NCBI GenBank assembly: GCA_019090405.1
Contig: JAHRVZ010000385.1
Span: 1 to 6,964, forward strand
Length of the DNA: 6,964 nucleotides
DNA from: Paracoccaceae bacterium
GTDB taxonomy: Bacteria > Pseudomonadota > Alphaproteobacteria > Rhodobacterales > Rhodobacteraceae
Direction: 5' to 3'
Below are positions 6,259-6,964 of this stretch, one piece after another. The position numbers and the translations under genes were made by a program. The notes beneath the pieces are model-generated. The model was given only the letters and a program-made list of their open reading frames with translations. It made no database searches and was not told the origin of the DNA. The stretch's first letter is position 1, and each line of letters opens with the position of its first letter.

Positions 6259-6635
6259 GCGAATATTCCTCGTGTAAGAATCAATCCCAAGGCAAGGGCG
6301 GCGATGGAAACGCCCACTGATATCGCGATGTAACCCACCGCATGTCCAATATCTCCGCGTTCAAACAAGGTAACAGTTTCCAATGAGAACGCCGAAAACG
6401 TGGTGAACCCGCCAAGAACACCTGTCATCACAAAGGGCGAATAATGCGTCAGTCCGCGCTGTGCGGCCAGCACCACAAACACCCCCATCAGAAACGACCC
6501 GATCACATTGACCGCGATAATCGCCAGAGGAAATTCCTGATGCCCGAACAGACGAAACACGCCAACACCGGTCAAATACCGAAGCGACGCCCCGATTGCG
6601 CCGCCAAGCGCCACAAGAGATACAGTTGAAATCAT
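6255..6635 (-). CDS. crcB: CrcB/Fluc fluoride ion channel
   Basis: This is a 126-residue inner-membrane protein of the CrcB/Fluc family, which works as an antiparallel dimer to let toxic fluoride leave the cytoplasm. Four hydrophobic segments are visible, at about residues 3-29, 35-58, 65-90 and 98-122. Family motifs are intact: GGAIGASLRY (11-20), NVIGSF with the pore Asn at 43, and GGFTTFSAFS (75-84), which holds the central sodium site and the two Phe residues of the pore (80 and 83). Length is normal for a single-domain CrcB. The ATG at 6633-6635 is the only ATG fitting the usual N-terminus. No good Shine-Dalgarno sequence precedes it. The stop overlaps the rluC start as ATGA (6255-6258), which suggests translational coupling. 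It is a single copy, not the paired-gene type, so a homodimer is expected. Confidence 0.95.
   Translation of the reverse strand: MISTVSLVALGGAIGASLRYLTGVGVFRLFGHQEFPLAIIAVNVIGSFLMGVFVVLAAQRGLTHYSPFVMTGVLGGFTTFSAFSLETVTLFERGDIGHAVGYIAISVGVSIAALALGLILTRGIFA
6266..6271 (-). promoter_or_regulatory. Ribosome binding site of rluC inside crcB
   Basis: GAGGAA lies 7 nt upstream of the rluC ATG, within the last codons of crcB. It decides the ATG at 6256-6258, which overlaps the crcB stop, as the rluC start. Confidence 0.7.
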
Positions 6636-6682
6636 GGGCGGTCTGTCGCGCGCAATGGCGGCTTTGTCAAGTTGCGGTCGCC

Positions 6683-6964
6683 TTAATCGTCAGATTTCCG
6701 CTGTGATCGCAGTTTGGAAAAGTAATCCAACCGCTTTTTCAACTCACGCTCGAACCCACGTTCAACCGGAACATACAAAGCCGGTCGTTTCACGTTGTCC
6801 GGAAAATAGTTTTGCCCGGAAAACCCGTCTTCGGCGTCATGGTCATAGGCATAACCGGCACCATAACCCTGTTCCTTCATCATCGAGGTTGGCGCATTCA
6901 GGATATGTTTCGGCGGAGGCGCGCTGCCGGATTTTTTGGCCAACGCCATTGCCGCCTTATAGGC
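6683..6964 (-). CDS. rarA: RarA/MgsA (YcaJ) replication-associated recombination protein, C-terminal 93 codons, 5' part outside the window
   Basis: RarA is a AAA+ ATPase related to clamp loaders and RuvB. It acts in the cytoplasm at stalled or damaged replication forks. Only the C-terminal region is present, reading in frame from the right edge (first residues AYKAAMALAKK) to a TAA stop at 6683-6685. The recognisable parts are the PPPKHILNAP segment, the GYGAGYAYDHD and GFSGQNYFPD segments, and the terminal PVERGFERELKKRL block, all typical of the MgsA C-terminal domain that drives tetramerisation in this family. The Walker A and B motifs lie outside the window and cannot be checked. A Met codon at 6947-6949 is internal, because the family homology continues upstream of it. 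crcB follows after 47 bp on the same strand, so co-transcription is possible. The assignment rests on recognising the C-terminal signature. Confidence 0.9.
   Translation of the reverse strand, partial: AYKAAMALAKKSGSAPPPKHILNAPTSMMKEQGYGAGYAYDHDAEDGFSGQNYFPDNVKRPALYVPVERGFERELKKRLDYFSKLRSQRKSDD

Noticed and set aside
6636..6682. Fluoride riboswitch (crcB motif) ahead of crcB
   Set aside because: Only 47 bp are available and none of the conserved riboswitch segments can be seen in it.

Overview
The window looks like chromosomal core DNA from an alphaproteobacterium, most likely a marine Rhodobacterales (Roseobacter-type) species. Three things suggest this: the amino-acid transporter proteins match the Aap/Bzt family in its Rhodobacterales form, a bacterial ATP12-type F1 assembly chaperone is present (typical of Alphaproteobacteria), and the gene order resembles what I recall from that group. 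The taxonomic call is recognition by eye, not a database result. Every gene I can support is on the minus strand, so transcription runs from high to low coordinates.

Region 1 (6964 to 3816) is a housekeeping cluster. It starts with the 3' end of rarA (replication-fork-associated AAA+ ATPase). After a 47-bp gap come crcB (fluoride channel), an RluC-type 23S rRNA pseudouridine synthase, a HAD-IA phosphatase and an ATP12-family chaperone for F1-ATPase. The last four genes are joined by three successive 4-base ATGA stop/start overlaps, so they probably form one translationally coupled unit. Their functions (fluoride export, ribosome modification, small-molecule phosphatase, ATP synthase assembly) have no obvious shared pathway.

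Region 2 (3815 to 3634) is a 182-bp intergenic stretch and the likely promoter and leader region of the transporter operon. It holds a small palindrome, a leader hairpin, a weak promoter candidate and a strong ribosome binding site.

Region 3 (3633 to 1) is a general or acidic L-amino-acid ABC transporter operon, aapJ-aapQ-aapM (bztA-bztB-bztC): periplasmic binding protein, then two membrane permeases. aapM runs off the left edge. The ATPase gene aapP/bztD is expected just beyond it but is not in the window. A strong terminator-like hairpin lies between aapJ and aapQ, a common arrangement for making more binding protein than permease. aapQ and aapM are one base apart, and the aapM Shine-Dalgarno sequence lies inside the last codons of aapQ.

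I found no RNA genes, mobile elements, CRISPR arrays, attachment sites or signs of recent transfer, and no convincing undescribed system. The points most worth a second look are the overlap chain, the aapJ leader and the aapJ-aapQ hairpin.
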